From contig CAMPDV010000537.1 in assembly GCA_946699065.1 (NCBI GenBank), positions 62,001 to 126,000 on the forward strand: a stretch of 64,000 nt of DNA, given 5' to 3'. Source of the DNA: Loxodes magnus (lineage: Eukaryota > Ciliophora > Karyorelictea > Loxodida > Loxodidae). The notes beneath the pieces are model-generated. The model was not told where the DNA came from and did no database searches. It was given only the letters and a program-made list of their open reading frames with translations. Positions 21,847-50,039 of the stretch are shown in pieces. Each line of letters opens with the position of its first letter. Positions within the stretch are counted from its first letter, which is position 1. The translations under genes and the position numbers were made by a program.

Positions 21847-22211
21847 TTATAATGTTTTAAAAAAGATTGCCTTTTATGTATTTTTTAAGCCAATACAAAT
21901 TTACCCTATAAAAGAAATCACCATATCTGTTAATTTCTTATATAAATATTCTTAATGCAAATCCTTCAATTTATTATATATTTTTAACTTATTTGTATTC
22001 ATGACTTACTAACAAAGTGCTAAAATACTTATAGATTATTTCAATATTATCAATTCATATGCAAGAAAAGTTTTTTAGTTCACCTATTACCATAACACTT
22101 TTTTTTAAGTTTGCTCCATCGTTACTTGAGATTGCTTGTTTAATAAATTTTATATATGATGTAAAATATTCAAAAAATTAGAAGGAAATTTTCAATAAAA
22201 AAAATTGTTCA

Positions 22212-22901
<690 letters not shown>

Positions 22902-23266
22902 TTATAATGTTTTAAAAAAGATTGCCTTTTATGTATTTTTTAAGCCAATACAAATTTACCCTATAAAAGAAATCACCATATCTGTTAATTTCTTATATAA
23001 ATATTCTTAATGCAAATCCTTCAATTTATTATATATTTTTAACTTATTTGTATTCATGACTTACTAACAAAGTGCTAAAATACTTATAGATTATTTCAAT
23101 ATTATCAATTCATATGCAAGAAAAGTTTTTTAGTTCACCTATTACCATAACACTTTTTTTTAAGTTTGCTCCATCGTTACTTGAGATTGCTTGTTTAATA
23201 AATTTTATATATGATGTAAAATATTCAAAAAATTAGAAGGAAATTTTCAATAAAAAAAATTGTTCA

Positions 23267-24184
<918 letters not shown>

Positions 24185-24549
24185 TTATAATGTTTTAAAA
24201 AAGATTGCCTTTTATGTATTTTTTAAGCCAATACAAATTTACCCTATAAAAGAAATCACCATATCTGTTAATTTCTTATATAAATATTCTTAATGCAAAT
24301 CCTTCAATTTATTATATATTTTTAACTTATTTGTATTCATGACTTACTAACAAAGTGCTAAAATACTTATAGATTATTTCAATATTATCAATTCATATGC
24401 AAGAAAAGTTTTTTAGTTCACCTATTACCATAACACTTTTTTTTAAGTTTGCTCCATCGTTACTTGAGATTGCTTGTTTAATAAATTTTATATATGATGT
24501 AAAATATTCAAAAAATTAGAAGGAAATTTTCAATAAAAAAAATTGTTCA

Positions 24550-25695
<1,146 letters not shown>

Positions 25696-26060
25696 TTATA
25701 ATGTTTTAAAAAAGATTGCCTTTTATGTATTTTTTAAGCCAATACAAATTTACCCTATAAAAGAAATCACCATATCTGTTAATTTCTTATATAAATATTC
25801 TTAATGCAAATCCTTCAATTTATTATATATTTTTAACTTATTTGTATTCATGACTTACTAACAAAGTGCTAAAATACTTATAGATTATTTCAATATTATC
25901 AATTCATATGCAAGAAAAGTTTTTTAGTTCACCTATTACCATAACACTTTTTTTTAAGTTTGCTCCATCGTTACTTGAGATTGCTTGTTTAATAAATTTT
26001 ATATATGATGTAAAATATTCAAAAAATTAGAAGGAAATTTTCAATAAAAAAAATTGTTCA

Positions 26061-26750
<690 letters not shown>

Positions 26751-27115
26751 TTATAATGTTTTAAAAAAGATTGCCTTTTATGTATTTTTTAAGCCAATAC
26801 AAATTTACCCTATAAAAGAAATCACCATATCTGTTAATTTCTTATATAAATATTCTTAATGCAAATCCTTCAATTTATTATATATTTTTAACTTATTTGT
26901 ATTCATGACTTACTAACAAAGTGCTAAAATACTTATAGATTATTTCAATATTATCAATTCATATGCAAGAAAAGTTTTTTAGTTCACCTATTACCATAAC
27001 ACTTTTTTTTAAGTTTGCTCCATCGTTACTTGAGATTGCTTGTTTAATAAATTTTATATATGATGTAAAATATTCAAAAAATTAGAAGGAAATTTTCAAT
27101 AAAAAAAATTGTTCA

Positions 27116-27805
<690 letters not shown>

Positions 27806-28170
27806 TTATAATGTTTTAAAAAAGATTGCCTTTTATGTATTTTTTAAGCCAATACAAATTTACCCTATAAAAGAAATCACCATATCTGTTAATTTCTTAT
27901 ATAAATATTCTTAATGCAAATCCTTCAATTTATTATATATTTTTAACTTATTTGTATTCATGACTTACTAACAAAGTGCTAAAATACTTATAGATTATTT
28001 CAATATTATCAATTCATATGCAAGAAAAGTTTTTTAGTTCACCTATTACCATAACACTTTTTTTTAAGTTTGCTCCATCGTTACTTGAGATTGCTTGTTT
28101 AATAAATTTTATATATGATGTAAAATATTCAAAAAATTAGAAGGAAATTTTCAATAAAAAAAATTGTTCA

Positions 28171-29088
<918 letters not shown>

Positions 29089-29453
29089 TTATAATGTTTT
29101 AAAAAAGATTGCCTTTTATGTATTTTTTAAGCCAATACAAATTTACCCTATAAAAGAAATCACCATATCTGTTAATTTCTTATATAAATATTCTTAATGC
29201 AAATCCTTCAATTTATTATATATTTTTAACTTATTTGTATTCATGACTTACTAACAAAGTGCTAAAATACTTATAGATTATTTCAATATTATCAATTCAT
29301 ATGCAAGAAAAGTTTTTTAGTTCACCTATTACCATAACACTTTTTTTTAAGTTTGCTCCATCGTTACTTGAGATTGCTTGTTTAATAAATTTTATATATG
29401 ATGTAAAATATTCAAAAAATTAGAAGGAAATTTTCAATAAAAAAAATTGTTCA

Positions 29454-30599
<1,146 letters not shown>

Positions 30600-30964
30600 T
30601 TATAATGTTTTAAAAAAGATTGCCTTTTATGTATTTTTTAAGCCAATACAAATTTACCCTATAAAAGAAATCACCATATCTGTTAATTTCTTATATAAAT
30701 ATTCTTAATGCAAATCCTTCAATTTATTATATATTTTTAACTTATTTGTATTCATGACTTACTAACAAAGTGCTAAAATACTTATAGATTATTTCAATAT
30801 TATCAATTCATATGCAAGAAAAGTTTTTTAGTTCACCTATTACCATAACACTTTTTTTTAAGTTTGCTCCATCGTTACTTGAGATTGCTTGTTTAATAAA
30901 TTTTATATATGATGTAAAATATTCAAAAAATTAGAAGGAAATTTTCAATAAAAAAAATTGTTCA

Positions 30965-31654
<690 letters not shown>

Positions 31655-32019
31655 TTATAATGTTTTAAAAAAGATTGCCTTTTATGTATTTTTTAAGCCA
31701 ATACAAATTTACCCTATAAAAGAAATCACCATATCTGTTAATTTCTTATATAAATATTCTTAATGCAAATCCTTCAATTTATTATATATTTTTAACTTAT
31801 TTGTATTCATGACTTACTAACAAAGTGCTAAAATACTTATAGATTATTTCAATATTATCAATTCATATGCAAGAAAAGTTTTTTAGTTCACCTATTACCA
31901 TAACACTTTTTTTTAAGTTTGCTCCATCGTTACTTGAGATTGCTTGTTTAATAAATTTTATATATGATGTAAAATATTCAAAAAATTAGAAGGAAATTTT
32001 CAATAAAAAAAATTGTTCA

Positions 32020-32709
<690 letters not shown>

Positions 32710-33074
32710 TTATAATGTTTTAAAAAAGATTGCCTTTTATGTATTTTTTAAGCCAATACAAATTTACCCTATAAAAGAAATCACCATATCTGTTAATTTC
32801 TTATATAAATATTCTTAATGCAAATCCTTCAATTTATTATATATTTTTAACTTATTTGTATTCATGACTTACTAACAAAGTGCTAAAATACTTATAGATT
32901 ATTTCAATATTATCAATTCATATGCAAGAAAAGTTTTTTAGTTCACCTATTACCATAACACTTTTTTTTAAGTTTGCTCCATCGTTACTTGAGATTGCTT
33001 GTTTAATAAATTTTATATATGATGTAAAATATTCAAAAAATTAGAAGGAAATTTTCAATAAAAAAAATTGTTCA

Positions 33075-33764
<690 letters not shown>

Positions 33765-34129
33765 TTATAATGTTTTAAAAAAGATTGCCTTTTATGTATT
33801 TTTTAAGCCAATACAAATTTACCCTATAAAAGAAATCACCATATCTGTTAATTTCTTATATAAATATTCTTAATGCAAATCCTTCAATTTATTATATATT
33901 TTTAACTTATTTGTATTCATGACTTACTAACAAAGTGCTAAAATACTTATAGATTATTTCAATATTATCAATTCATATGCAAGAAAAGTTTTTTAGTTCA
34001 CCTATTACCATAACACTTTTTTTTAAGTTTGCTCCATCGTTACTTGAGATTGCTTGTTTAATAAATTTTATATATGATGTAAAATATTCAAAAAATTAGA
34101 AGGAAATTTTCAATAAAAAAAATTGTTCA

Positions 34130-35275
<1,146 letters not shown>

Positions 35276-35640
35276 TTATAATGTTTTAAAAAAGATTGCC
35301 TTTTATGTATTTTTTAAGCCAATACAAATTTACCCTATAAAAGAAATCACCATATCTGTTAATTTCTTATATAAATATTCTTAATGCAAATCCTTCAATT
35401 TATTATATATTTTTAACTTATTTGTATTCATGACTTACTAACAAAGTGCTAAAATACTTATAGATTATTTCAATATTATCAATTCATATGCAAGAAAAGT
35501 TTTTTAGTTCACCTATTACCATAACACTTTTTTTTAAGTTTGCTCCATCGTTACTTGAGATTGCTTGTTTAATAAATTTTATATATGATGTAAAATATTC
35601 AAAAAATTAGAAGGAAATTTTCAATAAAAAAAATTGTTCA

Positions 35641-37242
<1,602 letters not shown>

Positions 37243-37607
37243 TTATAATGTTTTAAAAAAGATTGCCTTTTATGTATTTTTTAAGCCAATACAAATTTAC
37301 CCTATAAAAGAAATCACCATATCTGTTAATTTCTTATATAAATATTCTTAATGCAAATCCTTCAATTTATTATATATTTTTAACTTATTTGTATTCATGA
37401 CTTACTAACAAAGTGCTAAAATACTTATAGATTATTTCAATATTATCAATTCATATGCAAGAAAAGTTTTTTAGTTCACCTATTACCATAACACTTTTTT
37501 TTAAGTTTGCTCCATCGTTACTTGAGATTGCTTGTTTAATAAATTTTATATATGATGTAAAATATTCAAAAAATTAGAAGGAAATTTTCAATAAAAAAAA
37601 TTGTTCA

Positions 37608-38753
<1,146 letters not shown>

Positions 38754-39118
38754 TTATAATGTTTTAAAAAAGATTGCCTTTTATGTATTTTTTAAGCCAA
38801 TACAAATTTACCCTATAAAAGAAATCACCATATCTGTTAATTTCTTATATAAATATTCTTAATGCAAATCCTTCAATTTATTATATATTTTTAACTTATT
38901 TGTATTCATGACTTACTAACAAAGTGCTAAAATACTTATAGATTATTTCAATATTATCAATTCATATGCAAGAAAAGTTTTTTAGTTCACCTATTACCAT
39001 AACACTTTTTTTTAAGTTTGCTCCATCGTTACTTGAGATTGCTTGTTTAATAAATTTTATATATGATGTAAAATATTCAAAAAATTAGAAGGAAATTTTC
39101 AATAAAAAAAATTGTTCA

Positions 39119-40720
<1,602 letters not shown>

Positions 40721-41085
40721 TTATAATGTTTTAAAAAAGATTGCCTTTTATGTATTTTTTAAGCCAATACAAATTTACCCTATAAAAGAAATCACCATAT
40801 CTGTTAATTTCTTATATAAATATTCTTAATGCAAATCCTTCAATTTATTATATATTTTTAACTTATTTGTATTCATGACTTACTAACAAAGTGCTAAAAT
40901 ACTTATAGATTATTTCAATATTATCAATTCATATGCAAGAAAAGTTTTTTAGTTCACCTATTACCATAACACTTTTTTTTAAGTTTGCTCCATCGTTACT
41001 TGAGATTGCTTGTTTAATAAATTTTATATATGATGTAAAATATTCAAAAAATTAGAAGGAAATTTTCAATAAAAAAAATTGTTCA

Positions 41086-41775
<690 letters not shown>

Positions 41776-41988
41776 TTATAATGTTTTAAAAAAGATTGCC
41801 TTTTATGTATTTTTTAAGCCAATACAAATTTACCCTATAAAAGAAATCACCATATCTGTTAATTTCTTATATAAATATTCTTAATGCAAATCCTTCAATT
41901 TATTATATATTTTTAACTTATTTGTATTCATGACTTACTAACAAAGTGCTAAAATACTTATAGATTATTTCAATATTATCAATTCATA

Positions 41989-42790
41989 CTCTAATTCGCA
42001 CAATTAATCATGATTTTTTATCATTAAATATTTTTTTACATTTCATTTATCTTGTTCATTTTTTTGTTTTATATTTTTTGAATATATTAAGATCGCTAAA
42101 GATAATTATATTAATTTTTAGAAGCTAATCAAACTAAAGACTTTTCTTACGATTTAGTGTCAATTTTTAGTTTGTAATGTTTTTATATTTTATAATAATA
42201 AAATATTAAATTAATTAAAATCAAAATTTTTTTGTTAATTATTTCATTATATTCTCATCATTTTGAATTTTTAATATATAAGCATTTTTTAATTTTTATA
42301 AGAATTTCCCAACAACTATTTAAACTTTTAGTATCTATCTTTTCTTTCGTAATTTTTTGTTTTCACTTTTAACAATTTATTATTTCTTTTTATTTGCTTT
42401 TAAGAACTGAAATTTTTTTATTTTCGAACGATTGTTTGAGACTTGTGTAATTTTTTCTGAAATATTTTGATGAAAAAAAAATTATTTTTATAAGAGCAAA
42501 AAATTCTATTTATATTTTAAAAATGCTATTATAAAATTCCTATTTCATAAAAAGCTTATTTTATAACTATTTAACTCTTTTAATACTAGGATTGTTTTAA
42601 AAGACAAGTAAATGTCATAAAAAGTTATTTTATGATTTAATTTTCTTTTCAATATTCAATTGCAATAGTAATTTCAGATTGCTGCCTGGTTAGATTCTCC
42701 TTTCCGTGAATCACTTTTTTTTATTGTTTTTAATGCCAAAAAATTCTAATTTAAATCTTTATTTAGTGTCAGAATAAAAGGAATTTGCTC
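41989..42790. other. AT-rich region to the right of the array, no gene seen
   Basis: Very AT-rich with long T runs. I found no protein-like translation. Confidence 0.5.
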
Positions 42791-42838
42791 TAAACGAGTA
42801 ATCCTTATAAAATTATAGAGATTAGGAAAGAAAATTTA

Positions 42839-43696
42839 TGGAAAGGTCTATTTAAAGGGAAAGATGGAATGAAATGTACTCTTAAGTTATTGAAGAATAG
42901 AGAGTAAGAATAGCTAGTAAAGATTTCTATAGTAAAAAAATGTTATCAATTGCATTAATAACTAAAGAGTTCCAAGTCTAAGTGAAGTTTTCTTGAACTG
43001 ATTAAAAAGTTTATATTAATTAGTACGTTTGAAAAATTTATATGCTAAAGGAAGTTTATATGGTTAGATATTGAATAAATATTTGCTTAAGGAACATTAA
43101 AGAAGAAGCTAATGAGCTTTTATAAGATTCTATTATTATTAAACTTAATAGCTAAAGGAGTTTAAGCTAATCATTTTAGTGATTAATTCATAGATATATT
43201 AATCTACAAAAATTTTATTACATTAGAATTTAACTCTTAAAATGGTGATCTTGGAATTGTTACTAAGCTAATATTATTAAACTACAGTAGGAAAAGAAAA
43301 TTTACAATGAAAATCATCTGAAAAAATAAAAATAAAGCAAATAAAAAAATGGAGAATGGATTATTGTTTGAATCTGTGAAGAATGTACGATGAAAGCTTG
43401 CTTTGACTGTATCAAAAACCAAAAGGATAAATTATGAAGTTTTTAATCACTCATAAATTAATTCCTAATTTATCAATGAATCTTCATGATATTGCTTAGA
43501 ACCAACTAATAAAAATTGTTTTAGTTTCGAAACAGAATAATAGCTTGATTTAAAGTTTAAGAACAAATAAACTAAAATTTTTGATAAGTAAAAATTATAA
43601 GAAAGATCTAAGATAAACAAAGCTATAATTAGAAATAAAATTAGATTAATGTATGGTAAAATAGAAGAAAAAGAATATAAATTTTATAAATTTTGA
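42839..43696 (+). CDS. Cys-rich coding segment, probably a gene remnant
   Basis: The part from about 43350 reads ICEECTMKACFDCIKN and then, one frame away, SSWYCLEPTNKNCFSF followed by a Lys/Gln/Glu-rich tail ending at a TGA (43694-43696). The C-x2-C spacing and the NKNCFSF pattern recall the CVDCLDEDTNKCFSC block left of the array. In-frame TGA again falls where Trp is acceptable (SS-W-YC). A frameshift lies near 43434. The 5' part is only coding-like. It may be a relative or displaced part of the secreted gene on the other flank. Confidence 0.35.
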
Positions 43697-43818
43697 GGGA
43701 GTTTAGGATTTTATAACCTCTAAAAATCTAAAAACTTCATTCATTTGCAAAACACAACAATAACTAATATATTAATTATCTTTATTAATTATAAGATTCA
43801 AACTTTATAAATAAATTT

Positions 43819-44115
43819 GATTATAGAGCGCGTAACACTCTCGTTGGTGAGCAGCTCTTTAAAAAAAAATGTTTCATACTGACAAGAATGTTTGTTACTG
43901 ATAAAATTATCAAATACTAATAAACCTTGTTCAATACTGGTATAATTTTAGAATACTCTTAATCTTTAATACTTGCTGGAGATCCAAGGACATGGCAGGA
44001 TTGTGTCTCATTGCATCACCAAAGCAGAGGACGACATGTGTCAATTATGGGTACTTTAATTCCCCACCTCTGATGAAGATGACCTTGTTGTTCACCTTCG
44101 AACAACTATGGCGGT
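43819..44115 (-). mobile_element. SINE-like non-autonomous retroelement, copy 2
   Basis: The 3' end is the conserved hairpin block (43819-43860) with the TTATAAATAAATTT tail on its left. The approximately 250-bp body has no protein-like translation and differs from copy 1. The far 5' end begins with a clean hairpin (GTTGTTC and GAACAAC, about 44089-44108). Confidence 0.5.
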
Positions 44116-46450
44116 TTTAAAAAATATATATAATATAATAAATATAGAAATATTTTTTACTTTGCTTTATAAAGTGAAACGCAATTTTATTTAGAAAAAT
44201 TACTAGCGATAAAATAATTAAAGTTGTATTAAGAGATAATTAAGTAATTGCGTTTTATTTTTTATTAATTAGCTTTAATACAAAATATGCCTTTTCTTTA
44301 AAATGCTAAATTCAATTACAAATCGTTTATTTATTAGAAATGAATTTGTATTTATTGCATAGTACCTTTACCTAATAAAATAATTTGTTTATTTTGTTTT
44401 TTAAATAATTGAAGCAAGTGGGATTTACTCTTTTGTTTTTTCTTAATGAATTCTCAATAAAAATTCTTAATTGAGCTAAAGTTTTAAAATTTGCTAGTAC
44501 TAAATATTTAAAATATCATTTTTACTTAGCTTTTAGAGTGAGAGAGTTTTATTATAATTAGGGGAATTCAATTCATGCTGTCTTTTATGCAAATACTTTA
44601 AGGTACTTTTTCATTTCTTTTAAATAGGATTTTACAAATCTATATATTTCCTGCCCGCTAAATTATATACTTAATAACGAGTTATTGAAATTTATGCCAT
44701 CAGCATCTTTTTAGCTCATATTCTTAGTTTAAAATTTTGTTCGAGTATATAGCTTTTATAAAGAAAGGGAATCTTAGTTATCAATTTGCTAAAATTTAAC
44801 TAATTTAATAAAGTATTTTTCTTAATGGTTGGTCTTATGAAAATGTATCTATATTAGTTTTAACCATAAAGACTCTTAGGGTTTATTTACTAAATCACAA
44901 TCTTTAATTATATTGGCTATCTTTATCTAGCTAATCTTCGTCTATCTTTATTTGGCTATTATTATAACTATATAATCTCTATATTAAATAGCTATTTCTA
45001 ATTAAGAAGAATTAGAATTTGATTTATTAAGATCTAGTCCATATATGCTTGCTTATAGTATGCATCTTTGCAGCTAATTTAAATTGGTTTTTCTTATAAT
45101 TTTACTTCAAGTAACTCTAAAATTTAGTTCTGATGTTGGATATCCTGCTTTGAATCTTTTTCGACCATAAAATATTCACACTTTTATAGTTTTAAAATTA
45201 CATAATCGTTTTGGCTAAAAGATAACTAACTAATACTTTTCGAAAATTGTAATAAGATCCTTAAAAATCTAATCTGGTAATGTCATAATAATCCTTCTTA
45301 GTTTAAATATAATTATTAACATTGATTCACTTTAATTAGTTTCTTTTATTTATTATTTAGCTTTTTAATACTTACCTATGTCAGTTAAGATTAGAGAATG
45401 AAATTGTTTTGATGATTATCGAGAGATACTTTTAAAGTTAATCATGATTAAGAGATATTTCTTTCAAGAAAGGTTAATAAACTACAGTGCATTTTATATT
45501 TTAGCTTTTATATAAGTTGCCTTATTTGATATTAGTTATCTAAGGATTTTTAGCCTGATGATGAAAAGTTCTATAATCTTAAATTTCTTAATTTCAAGTT
45601 AAGTGAATCTTTCTTTTTTTGGCTTTATAAGTTTTTATTAGGTATATTTCTTAAGCTTTACTGTCTCTCATATTATCACTTAGTTTGTATCAAATGCACA
45701 CCGATATAGAGAAACGCCTGGTAGAAATAAGAATATCTTTATTTAAATCAAAAATATGGAATATAATTAAACGTTCCTTAGGATTATTCTAGCATTTGCA
45801 TATATAAGCTAACTATTATAGTATAATGGTCATCCATTAGTATAATCATCTAAGTTTAAAGCTATTATCATTCTATATGGTTGTTTATAATAACTACCTT
45901 AGTGATAATAGGATAATCGTTCATTTAATGATGATACTTATACATTAGGATTTGATATTTTTATTTAGTTATCCTATAGATTTTATCCTAAGGAAAAGTA
46001 CTAGGGAAGTATTAACTTGCTTAGTTAAATAAGTAGGATGCTTTACATAATCTTGCATACTCAATACACTTTAAGTTATAAATAGTAGAACAAAGCTACT
46101 TTAATTTCTACCTTCTATAGCAATATTTCTAGAAACTAAAGCTTCTGGGATGTGATTAATTACAGTCTATTATTCAACTAAATATAAAGCAAGCTAGTTT
46201 AAAATTCTATAGATACTCCTAATTTAGAAGTTTAAATAGATATAATTCAACTTCATCTAAACTGATTTCCTTTAATTTTACTGATGAAGTAACTTTAAAA
46301 TTAGATTTTTAATTTAAGTAAAAGAAAAAAATAGAACAGAGAGAGCTAACTTATTTAGTAAGAAAACTTTTAGACTATTAACTAATGTAATGGAAACTAA
46401 GGGCAAATTTTAGGTTTATTTTAATTCTAAAAGATTAAACAAATTAGCAG
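44116..46450 (+). other. Coding-like region, uncharacterised
   Basis: Plus-strand translations are protein-like in places, with hydrophobic, possibly membrane, stretches around 44880-45250. Charged sequence appears near 45690-46010 (QMHTDIEKRLVEIRISLF). Two frames compete in parts, so I cannot set gene limits. No family recognised. Confidence 0.25.
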
Positions 46451-46479
46451 GAAATGATTTAAATATTTACCCTTCCTCT

Positions 46480-48400
46480 AATATTTCCAAATATTCTTCA
46501 TCATTCTTATAAAAATAAATTTCAAAGAAACCAATTTTCGTTATAATCTTTCCTATTTCATTAAGTTAGTTCCCAAGTTCGAGTATTTTTAAGTTTTACT
46601 ATCTCTAATATATTCCTTCCTGAACTATCTTTGAATAAATTAACTCCTTCGAATATAAAACCACTAATTTTCACACTCTTGGTAAAGATAATCTAATAAC
46701 TGCAATCTAATTTTTTATCTTTTAGTGCATCTTCATAAGACAAACCATCGCTTATAACCTTTGGTACAGTCTTCTAATTATTAGACTTTTATGCTTTTAG
46801 TTCTTTTCTTAGCAACATCGAAATATGATTTCTATCTAGCAAAATAAGTTCAGTTAATGATTCTTTGGATTTCTAAATCACATACAATTCCTATCAAGTT
46901 TTGAATCAATTTATTCCAAGCAGGTTAAATATTTAGAATAGAGGATTTATAACTAATGAATGATAAATAGAATAATTAGTAAATTAAATCTATAGAAAAT
47001 ACAATTAATGTGCTATATTTAATAAAAGATAAGCGAAGAGCAGAGCATTAGCAATAAATTACTCTACAGAAATAAAAGAATGTTAATGATGTGAATCAAA
47101 TAAGTAATTTTCTTACTGATAGGCTAGTAATCACAATTATGTTCCTGATAGATTTTGCTTTTTTGCTTGCTTAGTTATGTAGATAAAAACAGTATCATTA
47201 ATCATCCTTTAGCAAATATATAATTAACATTAACTTTTTCTTTAATTCGTTTCTTTCTTTATTTTACCAGATAAACTAAATCTTTAAATTCAATTCTTGA
47301 GTAAAGAAACAATTAATTTAATCATGTTCAGTTCTATACTTATTGAGATGAATGCTTCTACTTTAAAGTATCTTTTATATCTTTTTTTCGTAATTCCACA
47401 TTTAATAGTTTTAAAGGATTATTTAGAGAACTTAGAATATTATATTTGATTAATTTAAGATAAAAATACTTAAAGCAATAGAAGATATTGAATGCATTTA
47501 GAATCAATTCATATTGGAAAATTTTGTATTGCCGCTTTTAAAACTTCTGAATACTTTACTGTTAATAATTTTAGATATCTCATTATATAGAACTTTCTGA
47601 CAAACTTTATGCTTTCTTTTTACTTTTAGCTTTATGAAGTAATTTAACTCTAAAATAGTAAGAATTATCTTCTGTTATAAGCTCCTGTGTTTTCTTATTT
47701 AAACTGCTCGAAAATTAATTTTATGATGATGTTAAAGAAAGAATTTAGATATTTCATTCTCTTATATTTTGCATGCTAAATTACTATAAGATAATTCTTC
47801 TGTCTTCGTTATTTTTTCTTAATTATTGTTAATGCCTTTTTTGTTCTACTAGTACAGCATTAGCATTCAAATATATATCCTTTATTGACTATCTTCGAAA
47901 TTTTGGATCTTCTATAAAATGTCTCCTACTAAACTTTTCGCTATTTTGTCTTATTATCTAGATTTAAATTATTTATTTGCTTGTGATCTTAGTTTTCTAT
48001 TGTGATTTAAGAATCAATCAAGTAGTTAATAAACTTGAATCAGGTTAACACTGAGGTTCCTTTAGAAGTTACCGATCCAATTTTTTCTGCTTAAAGACCT
48101 TTTTAGATAATTACATTTTTCTCAAGTTTAGCATAAATAATTTTAAATATCAGCGTCGACAAGATAAGATTTCGATATTTCAAACGCTAAACTTTAAGTC
48201 TCTCTGATTTTTTATTTATTGGCTCATATAAATTGTACCCCATCATAAAAAATTAGTCTGTCTCTTCCTGATTTCAAGGAAGGGAACATTAAATCTATTT
48301 TACTGCTAATTAGAAATTTATATTTCATACACAACCCATCTATTGGTTTCTTTTCTCTCACAGTTAAATTTTATAAGTTAAAGTTAAGTTTATGTTGTCT
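46480..48400 (-). CDS. Uncharacterised protein, possibly decayed
   Basis: Minus-strand reading gives convincing protein between about 46850 and 46540, for example VPKVISDGLSYEDALKDKKL and VKISGFIFEGVNLFKDSSG. Further upstream are blocks such as SGRDRLIFYDGVQFI near 48260. The blocks lie in different frames, so frameshifts or introns interrupt the gene. No domain recognised. Limits are approximate. Confidence 0.35.
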
Positions 48401-48921
48401 TTTCAGCAAAACTAACTGTCATTTTGGACTCATCTATCAAATTGCCTATGAACAAGCTTAATTTTAACTCCTATTTAGGAATTTAATTTCCCTGATTCTA
48501 TTACCAAAGATAAAAGAAAAATACTTGAGTCCATCTGACTTAGGTTTTGCAAGCAATGCAACAGTTTTTTCAAAGATATTAAAAATTTCAGCTTATTAAG
48601 AATTCTTTTTCTATTGCTCTATTTAACTTCTGTGTGGATTGACTAAGCATTTATACCTGACAAATCTCTTTTTTCTCTTATTATCTATAATCAATTTAAT
48701 AATATCAGCTTAAGTTATAATTTTAAAAGAAAAATAGACCAACTTATGATAAGTGAGTAATCTTAGAAGATCTAATCATAGAGCAAGGCAACTTAATAGC
48801 ATTTCTTATAAATTAGAAGGGACTTTGAGAGTATTTATCATATTATTTATAACTCATATCTAACTAATTTTCAGTTACCTCCCTTAATCCCATCTAAAGG
48901 TGATTAGTTCTTCTTTCTTAC
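48401..48921. other. No gene assigned
   Basis: AT-rich sequence between a coding-like block and the tail of element C. Nothing recognised. Confidence 0.35.
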
Positions 48922-48939
48922 TTTTTAATAATAATAATA

Positions 48940-49754
48940 ATATACTTAAAGTTAGTAGAGTTTTGCATTCTCTGGAATTGCAACCAGTTCCTGTGGACAG
49001 TTTTTTTAACGTGGGTGTGATCCACGACCTTTTTATTAAGTGGAAGGTTACCATTGTAACCGTTCAAGTGGTCTTGCAAAAAGCTTTTATTTGTAGATTC
49101 CTGTTGGAGTTATTCATAGTTTATTGAGTTGTCTCCATGTTCTTTTCTGCTCTTATTCGTTTATTTTCTTTCATTATCAACAGTTTTTTAAAATATGTTG
49201 ATTTGATTTGCAACATCAACAAAGTTTGTATTATTGTCTTTATTTCGTTCTTTTTTATGATAATTTATTTTCTATATTTTCTAATCTTTTAATGAAACTT
49301 GTAGCAATCATTTCTTTTTCTGGATTCAATTCTGTTTTTAATTCTATTGTATTTTTTCTATTTTCATTTTTGTGTCGTATTTAAAATTTTATTATGATTA
49401 AGTTCAGAGTTATTCTTCCGTTATTAATTTGCTACAAATAAGTTATCTTCTAAGTATTAGTAATTCGTTGTTCTAATCTTCTATGTTACTCATTAGTTCC
49501 TGTATTTTTTCACCTAAGTTGTAAGTTGTTTCTTCATAATTTGAGATTACTTTTTACATTTGGTCTAATTAAATTTAAAGTTTTTGATTAGTTTCGTTTT
49601 TAGGTTAACTTATCTCTATTTATCCTACCATAACTTTACCTTCTGAAGAAGAGCTTGACTCCTCCTATTGTTATTATTTTTTCTAAATTTCTTTTGCCGC
49701 TTTTCTCTTTAGGTTTCTAAGTTAATTTTTTGAGAGTCGAAGAGATTAATCCAT
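48940..49754 (-). CDS. ORF1-like coiled-coil protein of element C
   Basis: About 270 residues starting MDQSLRLSKNQLRNLKRK with a Gln/Glu tract, a Ser run and GKVMVGQ, parallel to element B. A central coiled coil (NLGEKIQELMSNIEDQNNEL) and a second charged region (FQKTVDNERKQTNKSRKEH) follow. No zinc knuckle was seen. The start is the ATG nearest the element's 5' edge. No TGA stop precedes the tail. Confidence 0.5.
48972..48987 (-). other. 3' stem-loop of element C
   Basis: CTGG and CCAG pair around an 8-nt loop (TTGCAATT on the element strand), about 33 nt before the TTA tail. Compare stems GGGG/CCCC in A and CAGG/CCTG in B. Confidence 0.5.
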
Positions 49755-50039
49755 TTTTTTTCTTTCTTACTTTTTATGCTAAAAGAACGATTTTCATTAA
49801 GCAGTAAAATTTTTGAGCGAAAATTCAGATTTATAGATTATCTTTATCTCACTAATTAGAGTGCAAAAGTCTAATTACGTTTTATCACTCAATAGTAAGT
49901 CAAATATTCTCTCTCTAGAACTCTTTTAAATAAAGCGATAAAGATAATTAAAAAATATTTGTTTATGTTACTAATTTTTAAAAAACTTGTTGTTAGATAG
50001 TTGATTTCAATAATTTTTTTCGTTTTCATTTTCATCTTC

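Larger units (their letters stand above)
48922..49795 (-). mobile_element. ORF1-only retroelement with (TTA)n tail, copy C
   Basis: On the minus strand it ends CTTTAAGTATA followed by five TTA repeats, like copies A and B, and is about 870 bp long. The 5' edge lacks the GGAGGAGATAA block, so it is either slightly truncated or belongs to another subfamily. Confidence 0.6.

Noticed and set aside
44075-44112. Hammerhead ribozyme candidate (CTGATGA near a hairpin)
   Set aside because: The conserved GAAA box and cleavage triplet are not present in a fitting arrangement; only a plain hairpin remains.
48900-49127. Plus-strand 75-codon ORF
   Set aside because: It is antisense to the end of ORF1 in element C and crosses its TTA tail.
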